From an uncultured Nitrospira sp. (GTDB taxonomy: Bacteria > Nitrospirota > Nitrospiria > Nitrospirales > Nitrospiraceae), in NCBI GenBank assembly GCA_902500785.1, contig CABVRW010000005.1, positions 1 through 64,000 on the forward strand: 64,000 nucleotides of DNA, read 5' to 3'. Positions 1-9,782 of this stretch are shown in pieces. Under the pieces are notes generated by a model. It ran no database searches. It was given only the letters and a program-made list of their open reading frames with translations, and was not told the origin of the DNA. Position numbers and translations under genes: made by a program. How positions within the stretch are numbered: the first letter of the stretch is position 1; every line of letters begins with the position of its first letter.

Positions 1-29
1 ATCAGGCCTCATCCAGAAGGAGGATGCAG

Positions 30-1103
30 ATGGGGCTGTTTAAGCGCAACAAAGTATGGTGGATGACGTTCACGTATCAGGGACAACAAATCCGGCGTAG
101 CACCGGCAGCACGGACAAAAGAATAGCAGAAAACATTCTGTCCAAGGTTAAAGTCCAAATTGTAGAAGGGCAATTCTTTGAGCGCCGTGAGGACCAAGAT
201 CGGACGTTTGGAGAGATGATGGACCGGTACATGAAAGAGCGCGCGGTCTTAAAGGCTCCGAAAAGTCGCCTTCGTGATCACGCGGCCGTGACCCATCTTT
301 TGCCTCTCTACAAAGATAAGGTGCTGGCAGCCATCACACCCAAACTCATGGCTGGGTATAAAACACAGCGGCGAATCGAGCGAGCGGCTCCAGCCACCAT
401 CAATAAGGAACTCCAACTCGTCCGGCATGCGTTCAACATTGCCATGCGCGAGTGGGAATGGTGCCGAGAGAATCCCATGCACCGGGTATCCATGGAACAG
501 GTGCGCAATGAAGTGGATCGATGGTTGAGTGCCGAGGAGGAGGAACGGCTCATGGCCGCATCCTCTCCCTGGCTCAGAGAGATCATGGTCTTTGCACTCA
601 ATACGGGCATGCGTCAGGGCGAAATTCTGAACCTGCAATGGCAGGACGTGGATTTTGCCCGCGGCACGCTGATCGTGATGAAAAGCAAAAACGGCACGCG
701 CCGGACCATTCCGTTGAATACGAAGGTGTTCGATCTCCTGGCGGCCAAACAATCAACCTCAGAGACTTCACGAGGCCTGGTCTTCAAGACGCCGCTCGGG
801 AATGAGCTCCAAGTGAGATATCTGGTGCGAGAGTTCTGCGAGGCTCGCAATCGAGCCGGAATTCCAGACTTTCGTTTCCACGATATGCGGCACACCTTCG
901 CCACGCGACTCGTGCAGCGGGGAGTCGATTTGTACAAGGTGCAACGGCTTCTCGGTCATAAGACGAGCACGATGACGCAACGCTATGCGCATCATTCGCC
1001 GGAGAGCTTGAGAGAGGGTGTGAACGTGTTGGATGAGTGCCGACCCGAGCGGGTTAGCACAAATTTAGCACAAGGGGCGGTTTTTGAAGATTTTCGAGAT
1101 TAG
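30..1103 (+). CDS. Tyrosine recombinase (phage/island integrase)
   Basis: Site-specific recombinase of the tyrosine integrase family, 357 aa, cutting and joining DNA at att sites. The C-terminal catalytic domain shows Arg195 in GMRQGE, a likely beta-hairpin Lys near 220 (KSKNG), His284/Arg287 in HDMRH, His310 in LLGHK and nucleophile Tyr319 in QRYAHH, so the full catalytic set is present. The N-terminal part (about 1-160) matches the usual arm-binding and core-binding SAM-like region. An AAGGAGG ribosome site at 17-23 is 6 nt from the ATG at 30, which is preferred over the in-frame ATG at 24 that touches it. Its stop lies 27 nt from the 3' end of a convergent tRNA-Lys gene, the classic position of an island integrase. 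The rest of the element would lie left of the window. Confidence 0.93.
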   Translation: MGLFKRNKVWWMTFTYQGQQIRRSTGSTDKRIAENILSKVKVQIVEGQFFERREDQDRTFGEMMDRYMKERAVLKAPKSRLRDHAAVTHLLPLYKDKVLAAITPKLMAGYKTQRRIERAAPATINKELQLVRHAFNIAMREWEWCRENPMHRVSMEQVRNEVDRWLSAEEEERLMAASSPWLREIMVFALNTGMRQGEILNLQWQDVDFARGTLIVMKSKNGTRRTIPLNTKVFDLLAAKQSTSETSRGLVFKTPLGNELQVRYLVREFCEARNRAGIPDFRFHDMRHTFATRLVQRGVDLYKVQRLLGHKTSTMTQRYAHHSPESLREGVNVLDECRPERVSTNLAQGAVFEDFRD

Positions 1104-1130
1104 AATGTCTCGTAAGTCTTTGATTTTATG

Positions 1131-1206
1131 TGGTGAGTCGGCTGGGATTCGAACCCAGGACCCTCGCCTTAAAAGGGCGATGCTCTACCAGCTGAGCTAC
1201 CGACTC
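1131..1206 (-). tRNA. tRNA-Lys (anticodon UUU)
   Basis: On the minus strand the sequence folds as a full cloverleaf. The acceptor stem is GAGTCGG/CCGACTC, the D arm GCTC/GAGC, and the anticodon stem TCGCC/GGCGA holds loop CTTTTAA, giving anticodon TTT. The T arm is CTGGG-TTCGAAT-CCCAG. The 3' CCA is encoded (1131-1133 on the plus strand). Its 3' half faces the integrase stop codon, making it the probable attachment gene for the element at the left edge. Confidence 0.97.
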
Positions 1207-1321
1207 TCCTGAACACAGAGGCTGCACATCGTCACGCATGGAGCGTCACGGAGGGGGATCATACCACTGACACGTGATGGTTCGCTACGGTGAGTGAGGT
1301 GCTCCACGAATAACCAGCCAC

Positions 1322-2833
<1,512 letters not shown>

Positions 2834-2948
2834 TTAGGTGCGCCCCCCTCTTTCCTTCACGGCAGGTGTCCAACGAACCTTGTTGTCCTGTGCGCGGCAC
2901 GAGCGAGAAGGATGCACTGGGGGGGTCCTGCCTCTCATCACCCTTTCC

Positions 2949-2978
2949 TTGACTGACAAAAACCGCCCATGCTAGATT
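2949..2978 (+). promoter_or_regulatory. Possible promoter upstream of tRNA-Ala
   Basis: TTGACT (2949-2954), an 18-nt spacer and TAGATT (2973-2978). It would give a leader of about 60 nt before the tRNA. It competes with a perfect TATAAT much nearer the gene. Confidence 0.35.
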
Positions 2979-3026
2979 GCAGAGTTACGTCTGCAGTCGG
3001 TGTCCTTTGTTCCGTACCTGTGCACA

Positions 3027-3032
3027 TATAAT
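3027..3032 (+). promoter_or_regulatory. Perfect -10 box just before tRNA-Ala
   Basis: TATAAT at 3027-3032 predicts a start near 3039, 7 nt before the mature tRNA 5' end, which is typical spacing for a tRNA gene. No good -35 box is visible at 16-18 nt. Confidence 0.5.
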
Positions 3033-3045
3033 TGCAAGCTTGCGT

Positions 3046-3121
3046 GGGGCTGTGGCGCAGTTGGGAGCGCGCGTGAATGGCATTCACGAGGTCGCCGGTT
3101 CAATCCCGGCCAGCTCCACCA
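3046..3121 (+). tRNA. tRNA-Ala (anticodon GGC)
   Basis: Full cloverleaf. The acceptor stem is GGGGCTG/CAGCTCC, the D arm GCGC/GCGC, and the anticodon stem CGTGA/TCACG holds loop ATGGCAT, giving anticodon GGC. The T arm is GCCGG-TTCAATC-CCGGC and the CCA end is encoded (3119-3121). It stands alone between purA and the ABC-F gene. No integrase or repeat adjoins it. Confidence 0.96.
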
Positions 3122-3280
3122 AATAAAGCATATCCGACCCACGCGTCGAAGGTGTGCGGGGATATCCGAACTCGACGAGTCATACGCTTAGCCGGCTGCC
3201 GGTACAACCACGGACGCTGACACCCCGCAACGGGTCCCTCACCGAACGTTTCACTCCATAACACTGAGCCGTACTGCTCC

Positions 3281-5122
3281 ATGCTTCAGCTTGAATCCGT
3301 CCATAAGCAATTTGCAACCAAGGTGCTGCTCGACGGCGCGACCGCACACCTGCGCCCCGGCGCCCGCGTCGGTCTCGTTGGGCCGAACGGGGTCGGGAAA
3401 ACGACGCTCTTCCGGATGATCTTGGGCGAGGAATCTCCCGATGAAGGGACCATCCGTAAGCGCCCGCGACTGCGTATCGGGTACCTCCCGCAGGAGCTGG
3501 AAACGATTGTCGGTAAAACCGTTCTGGACGCCACGCACCGCGACCTGTATCCGGAACATGAAGCCGAACGGATTCTTTCCGGCCTGGGCTTTTCGGAAGC
3601 CGACTTTTCGCGATCGATCGAGAATCTCTCCGGCGGATACCGCATGCGGGTCGCCTTGGCGCACCTGCTGCTGTCGAACCCCGACGTCCTCATGTTGGAC
3701 GAGCCGACGAACCACCTGGATAAGCCGACCCAACGTTGGTTCGAACGATTTCTCCTCGACTCCAATCTCACGCTCCTCGTCATCTCTCACGACACAAAAT
3801 TCCTGGACGGCATCGCCACACATATCTGGGAACTCCGCGATCGCACCATTCAGGAGTTCCGCGGCAACTATACGAAGTTCCAGGAACTCCGCGCGGCTCG
3901 GGATGCCCAAATCGAATCGGCGGCCAACCGACAGAGCAAAGAAGTGGCCCGCGTTCAAAACTTCATCGATCGATTCCGCTACCAGGCGAACAAAGCCAAG
4001 CAGGTGCAATCGCGCATCAAGCAGCTGGATAAGGTCAAACTGATCGAGCGGCAACGCGATAACAAACGCGTGCGCTTCAAGTTCCCCCTTCCATCGGCAA
4101 GCGGCCGGCATGTCCTGGAGCTCAACGGGGTCGCGAAGAGCTACGGCGAGAAAGTGATTTACCGTTCTCTGGACTTTACGGTGGAACGGGGCCACCGGGT
4201 AGCCCTGGTAGGTGAAAATGGCGCCGGTAAAAGCACGCTGCTTAAAATCCTGGCCGGCGTGCTGCCGTTCGAAAAGGGAACGCGCCAGGTCGGGCACGGA
4301 GTCACGCTTCACTACTTTGCCCAACATCAGGCGGAATCGCTGGATCCGGACGACACGATTCTGGAGTCCTTGGCCGAGGTCTCCGCGCAGGCCGAAACCA
4401 ATTTTCTCCGTGGGATCGCCGGCGCCTTTTTGTTTTCCGGCGACGATCAGAAAAAACCGATCAAAGCCCTCAGCGGCGGCGAACGCAATCGCGTGGCCTT
4501 GGCCCGCATGCTGGTGGAACCGGCCAACACCCTGCTGCTCGACGAACCGACGAATCACCTCGACCCGGCTTCGGTGGATATGCTGACCGACGCCCTGACC
4601 GACTTTCCTGGGACGATCATTTTTATCTCCCACGATCCGACGTTCCTCACACGAGTCGCCACCCTGGTGGTTGAAGTGGACGAGGGCCATGCGAAGAATT
4701 ATCTCGGCGACTACGAGTACTTTTTGTGGAAGAAGGCTCAGGAGTTCGAATCGATCAAGGAAAGCAGCGCGGAACTCGGCGCCGCCCAAGCCGCCAAGTC
4801 AGCCGGCCCCACCAAGGCCATGGCCTCGCAGGCTCAACCAAAGTCGCAAGGCGGGGAGCGGCGAGATCTGAGCAAAACGCAGGCACGCCTTGAGAAACAA
4901 GTCTCGCGCGCAGAATCCGAGATCGCAGCGATGGAAACCAAAGTGAAAGCGCGGGAGCAGGAACTGGCCGATCCGGCGCTGTATCAAGAGCTTGGCCGGT
5001 GGAGCGAGTTGCAGCGGGAGCAGGAAAGCTGGAAGAAGGAACTGGAGCGGCTCACTGCGCGCTGGGAATCGTTGTCCGAAGAATTGCAGGGGGTGCGGGA
5101 AAAACTGACGGCAGCCGGTTAG
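3281..5122 (+). CDS. ABC-F family ATPase (Uup/YheS-like)
   Basis: Soluble duplicated ABC ATPase of the ABC-F class, 613 aa, without membrane segments. Family members bind ribosomes at or near the E site and act in translation or antibiotic protection. Domain 1 has Walker A GPNGVGKT (Lys40), signature LSGGY (116-120) and LDEPTNHLD. Domain 2 has GENGAGKS (311-318), signature LSGGE (397-401) and a second LDEPTNHLD. The linker of about 80 aa rich in Arg/Lys between them fits the P-site tRNA-interaction motif. The C-terminal 100 residues form a charged coiled coil like that of Uup. It converges on the PilZ gene with overlapping stop codons. The exact subfamily is not decided by sequence reading. 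Confidence 0.93.
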   Translation: MLQLESVHKQFATKVLLDGATAHLRPGARVGLVGPNGVGKTTLFRMILGEESPDEGTIRKRPRLRIGYLPQELETIVGKTVLDATHRDLYPEHEAERILSGLGFSEADFSRSIENLSGGYRMRVALAHLLLSNPDVLMLDEPTNHLDKPTQRWFERFLLDSNLTLLVISHDTKFLDGIATHIWELRDRTIQEFRGNYTKFQELRAARDAQIESAANRQSKEVARVQNFIDRFRYQANKAKQVQSRIKQLDKVKLIERQRDNKRVRFKFPLPSASGRHVLELNGVAKSYGEKVIYRSLDFTVERGHRVALVGENGAGKSTLLKILAGVLPFEKGTRQVGHGVTLHYFAQHQAESLDPDDTILESLAEVSAQAETNFLRGIAGAFLFSGDDQKKPIKALSGGERNRVALARMLVEPANTLLLDEPTNHLDPASVDMLTDALTDFPGTIIFISHDPTFLTRVATLVVEVDEGHAKNYLGDYEYFLWKKAQEFESIKESSAELGAAQAAKSAGPTKAMASQAQPKSQGGERRDLSKTQARLEKQVSRAESEIAAMETKVKAREQELADPALYQELGRWSELQREQESWKKELERLTARWESLSEELQGVREKLTAAG

Positions 5123-5496
5123 TTCGTCGACTTCAGCGTCTCTTCAAGATAGTAGTACAACCAGCGGTTCTTCTCCTTCGTCACCAGATCGTCCCACATC
5201 ACCCCGAGCAACATCCCCTTCTCCCACGGCTTCACCCATGCCACCGTGGCACTCAATTTCTCCTGTTGCTCGACGCGATCCGGATCCAAGAACGCCAACG
5301 ACACGGTAATCTTCGCCCCGATCGGCAAGGTCTCCTTGGAATGAAGCCCCGCGCCGATCGTATTCACGTTGTTCAGCACCGCCGTAAACCCCTTGGCTCC
5401 GCTTTGCGGCGACACCAGGGCCGACCCGACAAGGGTCGCCCGGACATATTTCCGGCGTTCGCTTACACTCTCCGCTGAACTGGATTGACGTGCCAT
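5119..5496 (-). CDS. PilZ domain protein
   Basis: A 125 aa single-domain protein, probably a cyclic-di-GMP receptor. Visible signatures are RRKYVR near the N-terminus (family RxxxR) and NNVNTIGAGLHS, which occupies the D/N-x-S-x-x-G position with Asn/Thr variants, so nucleotide binding is likely but not certain. The rest fits the six-strand beta barrel. Start: ATG at 5496 with GAGG 5 nt upstream is preferred over the in-frame GTG at 5502. It is tail-to-tail with the ABC-F gene (4-nt overlap) and separated from rarA by about 60 nt. The partner it controls is not evident from the neighbourhood. Confidence 0.75.
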   Translation of the reverse strand: MARQSSSAESVSERRKYVRATLVGSALVSPQSGAKGFTAVLNNVNTIGAGLHSKETLPIGAKITVSLAFLDPDRVEQQEKLSATVAWVKPWEKGMLLGVMWDDLVTKEKNRWLYYYLEETLKSTN

Positions 5497-5558
5497 GCAC
5501 ACCTCGGCCCCAAGTATAACCGTCTGTACAAGTTTGTCCAGCCCCTTTCTTCATCAAA

Positions 5559-6848
5559 TTAGGGGGTGCCGGGACGGTAATACCGCCTGCCGCGAAGCGG
5601 ATCCGGGAGGTGCCCCTGCTCGGTCTCGGCCGCAGGATCGTCATGCACATACCGATAGCCTTTGCCGTAGCCGATGCCTTTCATCAGCGAAGTCACGGCA
5701 TTGCGCAAATGCAGCGGGACACCGAGATTCCCATATTGGCGCGCATCTCGAACCGCCTCCTGGAGGCCCACATAGGAGGCGTTATCCTTGGGTCTGGAGG
5801 CGAGATACGTCGTCCCCTGCGCCAAGTTGATTTGCGCCTCTGGAAGCCCCACGAATTCCACCGCCTGCGCGACCGCGCTGGCCACCACCAGGGCCATCGG
5901 TTCGGCATTGCCGATATCCTCCGACGCAAAAATCACCATCCGTCGCGCGATGAACCTCGGATTCTCCCCGCCTTCCAACATACGCGCCAGCCAGTAGAGC
6001 GCACCGTCCGGATCGGAATCGCGTAGGCTCTTGATATAGGCCGACACGAGGTTGTAATGCTCTTCGCCCGACTTGTCGTAGCGAAGCGCCTTTCGGAGCA
6101 ACGCAGACTCCAGCACCTGTTCATCGATCGTTCGTGTTCCATCCTGGCTGATAGGCGCTTGTCCGGCCACAAACTCTAGCGTCGTCAGCAGGCTTCTCGC
6201 ATCACCGTTGCCGAAGGCAATCAATCGCTCGCGAGCAGCGGGAAGCATGGTTATGCGGAGAGAGCCCAGACCTCGCTCCGTATCACCGATCGCACGATCG
6301 AGAATCACACCGAGCGCCTCCTCGGTCAGCGGCTCTAAAACAACCACAAGTGAGCGAGAGAGCAGGGGAGCGATCAGTTCGAAAGATGGATTTTCCGTGG
6401 TCGCCCCGATGAGCACCACCGTCCCCCGCTCGACATGCGGCAAAAAGGCATCTTGCTGAGCTTTGTTGAACCGATGAATTTCGTCGACGAACAGCGTCGT
6501 CGCCCTACCCATGGCTCGTCGGTGCTCTGCGGCTTTAATGATCTCCCGCAGCTCTGGGATGCCGCCGGTGACGGCTGAAAACGGCACGAACTGGGACTTG
6601 GTATGCTGCGCCACGAGCCCGGCTAAGGTGGTTTTCCCGCAACCCGGAGGTCCCCAGAAGATAACGGACGAGAGCTGGTCCCGCTCAATGGCATTTCTCA
6701 GCGGACGTCCCACTCCCACCACCTCCTCCTGCCCGACGAGGTCATCGAAGCTTCGAGGACGCAGACGCTCGGCCAGCGGAACGTTTCCCGGATAAACGAC
6801 AGCCTGAGCCGGCGCGAACAGATCGCCTGTGGAATCATCAGAGGACAT
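5559..6848 (-). CDS. rarA: Replication-associated recombination protein A (MgsA/WRNIP1 family)
   Basis: AAA+ ATPase acting at stalled replication forks, with clamp-loader ancestry. It is 429 aa against 447 in E. coli. Walker A GPPGCGKTT (Lys72) follows an LVGQEE segment. Walker B plus the family signature VDEIHRFNKAQQD lies near 119-131, and sensor 1 ATTENPSFEL follows. The C-terminal half has the RarA-specific helical domain with KSLRDSDPDGALYWLARMLEGG and the FASEDIGNAEP motif. It is transcribed away from the hydrolase gene at 7002, with about 150 nt between them for divergent promoters. Confidence 0.96.
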   Translation of the reverse strand: MSSDDSTGDLFAPAQAVVYPGNVPLAERLRPRSFDDLVGQEEVVGVGRPLRNAIERDQLSSVIFWGPPGCGKTTLAGLVAQHTKSQFVPFSAVTGGIPELREIIKAAEHRRAMGRATTLFVDEIHRFNKAQQDAFLPHVERGTVVLIGATTENPSFELIAPLLSRSLVVVLEPLTEEALGVILDRAIGDTERGLGSLRITMLPAARERLIAFGNGDARSLLTTLEFVAGQAPISQDGTRTIDEQVLESALLRKALRYDKSGEEHYNLVSAYIKSLRDSDPDGALYWLARMLEGGENPRFIARRMVIFASEDIGNAEPMALVVASAVAQAVEFVGLPEAQINLAQGTTYLASRPKDNASYVGLQEAVRDARQYGNLGVPLHLRNAVTSLMKGIGYGKGYRYVHDDPAAETEQGHLPDPLRGRRYYRPGTP

Positions 6849-7001
6849 CGACTTGATCTACCTGAATAGCTTTCTGCATTTTAGCTGTCGCGAGGGAACC
6901 ATCGCAAACGGGTGCCGCCTCCACTCACCGACCCTCCCTCTTGATTCTCAGCGCTGGCAATGCTACCACCCACTCATCAGATACACGCCAAGGATGTACC
7001 A

Positions 7002-7793
7002 ATGTTTTGTGACGCGAACGGGATTCGATTGGCCTACGACGACCAGGGCTCGGGAGTGCCTCTCGTCTTCCTCCATGCCTTCCCGTTGAATCGTTCGATG
7101 TGGGCTCCGCAGATTGCCGCGCTCTCTGGCCAATGCAGGACGATTGCGCTCGATCTACGCGGACACGGCGAGTCGGACGCCCCACTCTGGAACTTTTCAC
7201 TCGACCAATACGCCGATGATGTCTGCGCACTGCTCGACCACCTTGCCATTCCGCAGGCGATCCTGGTGGGGTTATCGATGGGGGGTTATGTCAGCTTTGC
7301 ATTCTCCAGAAAATACGGACACCGACTGAAGGCCTTGGTGCTGGCTGATACTCGTGCGCAAGCGGATAGCCAGGACGGGCGAACGGGTCGATTCAATTTG
7401 GCCCAGACCGCCTATGGGAAAGGTACCGGGGCGCTCGCGGAAACCATGCTCCCCAAGCTGCTCGGACCTACGTCTCTGCAGCATAAACCTGAGCTGGCTG
7501 AATATGTTCGACACACAATCCAGCACATTGCGGTGAGCGGCATCCTCGTCGACCTGATGGCCATGGCAGATCGGCCGGATTCCGTCGCTCATCTTCATAC
7601 CATCACCTGCCCGACACTCGTGATCATCGGTCAGGAAGACCAGACCACGCCCCTCGCCGATGCACAATTGATGGCGAAAGAAATTCCTGGTGCCCGGCTG
7701 GCCATCGTTCCAGCAGCCGGGCACCTCAGTAATCTCGAACAACCTGATGGGTTCAACAAACTGCTGCGAGGCTTCGTCGAGGGGTTACGGTAG
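7002..7793 (+). CDS. Alpha/beta fold hydrolase
   Basis: A 263 aa hydrolase of the 3-oxoadipate enol-lactonase / haloperoxidase-like group. The triad is complete: Ser92 in GLSMGG, Asp213 in GQEDQTTP and His241 in AAGHLSNLEQP. The oxyanion-hole motif FLHAFPLN follows the first strands. Start: the ATG at 7002 has AAGGA 8 nt upstream (6989-6993). The frame opens at 6960, but the extra 14 residues carry no family similarity. The substrate cannot be told from sequence. No aromatic-degradation genes are nearby, so an enol-lactonase role is not implied. Confidence 0.88.
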   Translation: MFCDANGIRLAYDDQGSGVPLVFLHAFPLNRSMWAPQIAALSGQCRTIALDLRGHGESDAPLWNFSLDQYADDVCALLDHLAIPQAILVGLSMGGYVSFAFSRKYGHRLKALVLADTRAQADSQDGRTGRFNLAQTAYGKGTGALAETMLPKLLGPTSLQHKPELAEYVRHTIQHIAVSGILVDLMAMADRPDSVAHLHTITCPTLVIIGQEDQTTPLADAQLMAKEIPGARLAIVPAAGHLSNLEQPDGFNKLLRGFVEGLR

Positions 7794-7813
7794 GTGATCG
7801 AATCGGAAACCGA

Positions 7814-8449
7814 TTAGTTTCCGTCTCTGACACTGCTGCCCCGTATCAACTTCAAAAACTCTTCGCGGGTCTGTTGTTGCGTGCGAAACACGCCCAACAT
7901 GGAACTGCTCACGGCAACGGTGTTCTGTTTTTCCACCCCTCGCATCATCATGCAGAGATGTCGCGCTTCCATCACAACCGCCACACCATGCGCATTGAGC
8001 TTCTTCTTGAGCGTTTCGGCAATCTGAAGGGTCAATCGTTCCTGCACCTGCAAGCGCCGACTGAATGCATCCACCACCCGCGGAATCTTACTGAGTCCCA
8101 CCACTTTCTTGTTCGGCAGATACCCCACATGGCACTTTCCAAAAAACGGCAGCAAGTGATGCTCGCACATGCTGAAGAAATCGATATCCTTCACGATCAC
8201 CATTTCGTCATACTCAATCGGAAACAGGGCCCCATTTAGCAGATGATCGATATCCTGACGATAGCCCTGTGTCATAAAACGCATGGCCTTCGCGACACGC
8301 TTCGGCGTATTCACGAGCCCGTTGCGTGCGGGGGCCTCTCCCAATTCCACCAAGAGCTGAGACATCAGCCCTTCGATCGGGTCCTGGCCGGTCGGCGTCG
8401 AAGCGACACCCGACCGTCTGGCACGGGACCCGGAAACCACTTTAGCCAT
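7814..8449 (-). CDS. folE: GTP cyclohydrolase I
   Basis: Converts GTP to 7,8-dihydroneopterin triphosphate, the entry to folate, biopterin and related pterins. It is 211 aa, the usual size, with a variable N-terminus of about 25 aa. Zinc ligands are Cys95 and His98 in SMCEHHLLP and Cys166 in [10 protein letters not shown], identifying the zinc type IA enzyme. The conserved [17 protein letters not shown] stretch follows. Its start overlaps the end of the upstream PTPS gene by 8 nt, so the two are almost certainly co-transcribed and translationally coupled. The pairing suggests that both act consecutively on the same pterin. Confidence 0.97.
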   Translation of the reverse strand: MAKVVSGSRARRSGVASTPTGQDPIEGLMSQLLVELGEAPARNGLVNTPKRVAKAMRFMTQGYRQDIDHLLNGALFPIEYDEMVIVKDIDFFSMCEHHLLPFFGKCHVGYLPNKKVVGLSKIPRVVDAFSRRLQVQERLTLQIAETLKKKLNAHGVAVVMEARHLCMMMRGVEKQNTVAVSSSMLGVFRTQQQTREEFLKLIRGSSVRDGN

Positions 8450-8891
8450 GGCTCACTCCCTCTTCTCTCCGGTTGCTCTCCGCCGAGCCGGAATATTCGA
8501 AGTAGTTATCCCGCGTTTCGATCAGACCAACCTTCACTAATCGTCCCGATGGAAGCTGATCCACCAGCAGTTCCCAAAGAAACAGCACCAGATTCTCTCC
8601 GGTGGTGGTCTGGGCAGCAAACTCCGGATCTCGATTCAAATCCTGATGGTCGAAACGTCGTACGACTATCTGCTCGACGGCAGCGTCGAGTTGTGACACC
8701 TCGAGCACCTGGTGGGTAATCGGATCGATATCGCCCCTAACGGACACAAACACCACATAGTTATGCCCATGCCCATTCGGATTGTTACACTTGCCGAAGG
8801 TGGTCCGATTCTCTTCAGCCGACAGCTGATCGGTATGCAGCCGATGAGCGGCGCAGAAACGATAGCGTCGCGTGATAGTCGCCTGAGACAT
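8442..8891 (-). CDS. 6-pyruvoyl-tetrahydropterin synthase family protein (BH4-type)
   Basis: A 149 aa tunnelling-fold (T-fold) enzyme acting on dihydroneopterin triphosphate. Zinc ligands are His16 (CAAHRL), His41 and His43 (HGHNY). The catalytic Cys35 lies in [14 protein letters not shown], a segment that reads like the animal PTPS enzyme rather than QueD or the Glu-type PTPS-III. The catalytic Asp/His pair is at 81-82 (FDHQDLN) and the pterin-anchoring Glu at 125. It is first in a two-gene unit with folE. A role in tetrahydrobiopterin-like cofactor synthesis is inferred. QueD (queuosine) or a folate bypass remain possible. No sepiapterin reductase is recognisable beside it. Confidence 0.88.
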   Translation of the reverse strand: MSQATITRRYRFCAAHRLHTDQLSAEENRTTFGKCNNPNGHGHNYVVFVSVRGDIDPITHQVLEVSQLDAAVEQIVVRRFDHQDLNRDPEFAAQTTTGENLVLFLWELLVDQLPSGRLVKVGLIETRDNYFEYSGSAESNRREEGVSHG

Positions 8892-8925
8892 CGAGGTCGT
8901 TCTCCCTGCACATTGACAGAACGAA

Positions 8926-8970
8926 CAAGCCGGGAGGGCTACCCGCTAGAGAGGGAGCCATCCCGGCTTG
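8926..8970 (-). terminator. Long stem-loop between the erpA-like gene and PTPS
   Basis: CAAGCCGGGA (8926-8935) pairs perfectly with TCCCGGCTTG (8961-8970), and an inner GGCT-A-CCC / GGG-AGCC stem extends it. On the minus strand it is followed by the T-rich TTGTTCGTTCT. It probably ends the nuoF-fdx-erpA transcript before the pterin genes. The tail is interrupted by G and C, so termination may be partial. Confidence 0.6.
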
Positions 8971-9024
8971 CTGCTTCACTCAACGGAACATTCGCACTCC
9001 GGTTGTGTGCCAACCGGAACGCGC

Positions 9025-9345
9025 TTACGCACTGAAAGAACTGCCGCACCCGCAGGTCGTCTTCGCTTGCGGATTCTTGATCGAGAATCCGGACCCCTGC
9101 AAGCTGTCGACATAATCGACTTCCGCGCCCTGGAGCAGCGGTGCGCTCTGGGAGTCCATGATGACTTTCACGTTGCCTTTTTCGATGACCGTATCATCGT
9201 CGGCCATTTTGGACTCGAAGGCCATGCCGTATTGATAGCCGTGACAACCTCCGCCGCGAACATAAATTCGCAGACCGACCACGTCTTTTTCCTCGGTCAT
9301 GAGTTCGTTTATTTTCTGCTCCGCCAATTGCGTAATCGTTACCAT
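9025..9345 (-). CDS. erpA: A-type iron-sulfur cluster carrier (ErpA/IscA family)
   Basis: A 106 aa protein that delivers Fe-S clusters to apo-targets. The three conserved cysteines are Cys34 (GGGCHGYQYGM), Cys98 and Cys100 (TTCGCGSSF). The segment ending CGCGSSF is characteristic of the family. Start: ATG at 9345 with a strong AAGGAGG site 8 nt upstream. It is third in a run with a ferredoxin and NuoF, about 70 nt behind the ferredoxin, suggesting that it matures these cluster proteins. The ErpA versus IscA assignment is by resemblance only. Confidence 0.92.
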   Translation of the reverse strand: MVTITQLAEQKINELMTEEKDVVGLRIYVRGGGCHGYQYGMAFESKMADDDTVIEKGNVKVIMDSQSAPLLQGAEVDYVDSLQGSGFSIKNPQAKTTCGCGSSFSA

Positions 9346-9413
9346 CGTTGGTCCTCCTTCTGGTCTACGTGTTCGGCACGTTACATCGGCTTACTTTACC
9401 ATCTCACGGGAAC

Positions 9414-9770
9414 TTACGGAAGTCCTGGTCCCTTTTTTCCAACTTCGCCCGATGTCGCTGATTCGGGTTGCACCCACTTGGTTTCCGGCACGCGAACCAC
9501 GACATCGCCTAATACCCTCGCCTGACAACCAAGTCTATGCCAAGGTTCGGACAGGGCTTCACGATCCAACAAATCCTGTTCGTCGAAATCGATCTCGGAC
9601 AAATTGTCTTCCCCCATCTGCACTTCGACGCGACACGTGGTACACGACGCGTTCCCTCCACAATCGTGATTGAGCTCAAACCCGAGTGCCTTGGCCGCCT
9701 CCAGCAATGTGAGGTTGGGCTCGACCTCTCCGCTCCGACCCTCGGGATGTAGAAAACTCACACGCGGCAT
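9414..9770 (-). CDS. [2Fe-2S] plant-type ferredoxin
   Basis: A 118 aa electron carrier. The cluster ligands are Cys37, Cys43, Cys46 and Cys82 (C-x5-C-x2-C-x35-C), the spacing of adrenodoxin/Isc-type ferredoxins, with the typical HDCGGNASCTTC loop. The last 20 residues are a low-complexity tail. It starts 12 nt after the nuoF stop, so it is in the same transcript. The neighbours suggest that it exchanges electrons with the NuoF-like flavoprotein or serves Fe-S assembly with the A-type carrier. Confidence 0.93.
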   Translation of the reverse strand: MPRVSFLHPEGRSGEVEPNLTLLEAAKALGFELNHDCGGNASCTTCRVEVQMGEDNLSEIDFDEQDLLDREALSEPWHRLGCQARVLGDVVVRVPETKWVQPESATSGEVGKKGPGLP

Positions 9771-9782
9771 TCGACATGTCCT

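Noticed and set aside
3251-4789. 512 aa open frame antisense to the ABC-F gene
   Set aside because: No ribosome site or family similarity. It is the high-GC shadow of a gene with both ABC domains intact.
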